Shown: one piece after another, positions 4,744 to 5,224 of the stretch
How the letters are laid out: each line of letters starts with the position of its first letter
Position numbering within the stretch: position 1 is the stretch's first letter
Assembly: GCA_003696125.1 (NCBI GenBank)
Contig: RFHZ01000342.1
Location: forward strand, 1-5,224
Source of the DNA: Nitrospinota bacterium
GTDB taxonomy: Bacteria; Tectomicrobia; Entotheonellia; J063
Direction: 5' to 3'
DNA length: 5,224 bases
Position numbers and translations under genes: made by a program
Notes under the pieces: generated by a model
What the model was told of the DNA's origin: nothing
Database searches by the model: none
The model's input: only the letters and a program-made list of their open reading frames with translations

Positions 4744-5224
4744 CTATTCGAGTTGCCTGCGAATAAAGGTGGGGACATCGAGGCTCTTCTCGTCGAAATG
4801 AGAATAGGGGACCTCATCTTTCCTCTTGCTGAAGCGACGTTTAAAGAAGGGGGAATGATGATTGGTCGCCGAGACCTCTTCGAGTTCGGGCTGGCTGACG
4901 GCGACCGGCTTCAATTCTTGCTCTTTCGGTTTGGCTTTCTCTTCCTGGTAGCCAAAACCGGTGGCGATAACGGTCACCCGTACCTCTTCACTCATGTTTT
5001 CATCGATGACCGAACCGAAGATGATCTGGGCATCCTCATGGGCCGCATCGTGGATGATGGAGGCGGCTTCATTGACCTCAAAGAGGGTGAGATCTGGTCC
5101 ACCGGTAATATTGATCAGCACTCCTCGCGCGCCTTCGATCGACGATTCCTCCAAAAGGGGACTGGAGATGGCCCGTTGTGCCGCCTCTACCGCCCGGTTT
5201 TCTCCGCTGGCCACCCCTGTACCC
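4744..5224 (-). CDS. ftsZ: Cell division protein FtsZ, C-terminal part (5' end outside window)
   Basis: FtsZ is the tubulin-like GTPase that polymerises into the Z-ring at mid-cell. Only about the last 159 residues are present; the frame stays open to the window edge, starting [11 protein letters not shown], so the GTP-binding domain and T7 loop lie outside. An internal GTG at 5214 is not the start. Visible are the helix [11 protein letters not shown], the C-terminal subdomain core [11 protein letters not shown] and [10 protein letters not shown], then [11 protein letters not shown] and VTVIATGF. A variable linker of about 56 residues follows, with a basic aromatic patch ([10 protein letters not shown]). 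The protein ends in the conserved peptide [13 protein letters not shown], which in the family binds FtsA, ZipA, SepF and similar partners. The stop is TAG. A 388-base gap separates it from plpbp. Confidence 0.99.
   Translation of the reverse strand, partial: GTGVASGENRAVEAAQRAISSPLLEESSIEGARGVLINITGGPDLTLFEVNEAASIIHDAAHEDAQIIFGSVIDENMSEEVRVTVIATGFGYQEEKAKPKEQELKPVAVSQPELEEVSATNHHSPFFKRRFSKRKDEVPYSHFDEKSLDVPTFIRRQLE

Noticed and set aside
5212-5214. GTG as a possible start of the ftsZ-like frame
   Set aside because: The codons upstream (Gly-Thr-Gly) continue the conserved FtsZ sequence to the window edge, so this is an internal valine of a longer gene.

Overview
The window comes from a bacterial chromosome of moderately high GC (I judge the mid-50s per cent by eye). 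Every gene lies on the minus strand, so biological order runs from right to left: 3' part of ftsZ, a 388-base gap, plpbp (yggS/ylmE), proC, yggT (ylmG), divIVA, a DUF167 (yggU) gene, mtnA, then tRNA-Val and tRNA-Asp. No mobile element, CRISPR array, phage gene or defence gene is visible. This is a conserved housekeeping neighbourhood, and I found no clear new system in it.

The order combines two known arrangements. ftsZ followed by ylmE, ylmG and divIVA is the Gram-positive end of the division and cell wall cluster, where sepF normally lies between ylmE and ylmG. yggS-proC-yggT (with yggU nearby) is a common proteobacterial order. Here proC sits where sepF would be, while divIVA is kept. That mosaic suggests a lineage such as Deltaproteobacteria, Nitrospirota or NC10/Methylomirabilota, but I cannot fix the phylum from this window.

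Right part (4356-5224): FtsZ ends with its conserved C-terminal peptide. The gap after it has no supported gene but holds several imperfect inverted repeats and, at its left end, a good promoter (4409-4437) plus a second possible -10 box for the downstream genes. Middle (1421-4355): plpbp, proC, yggT, divIVA and DUF167 follow with gaps of 45, 45, 67 and 24 bases, each with a Shine-Dalgarno sequence, and look like one operon. A long hairpin (2407-2456) fills most of the yggT-divIVA gap. Left part (1-1374): mtnA follows DUF167 by 46 bases and probably ends the operon. A separate promoter (227-255) drives the two tRNA genes, whose leader can fold into a nested stem-loop.

Functions: FtsZ, DivIVA and YggT belong to, or are linked with, cell division and polar membrane organisation. 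PLPBP handles pyridoxal phosphate homeostasis, ProC makes proline, and MtnA recycles methylthioadenosine. The metabolic genes are probably linked to the division genes by long-conserved position rather than by a shared pathway.
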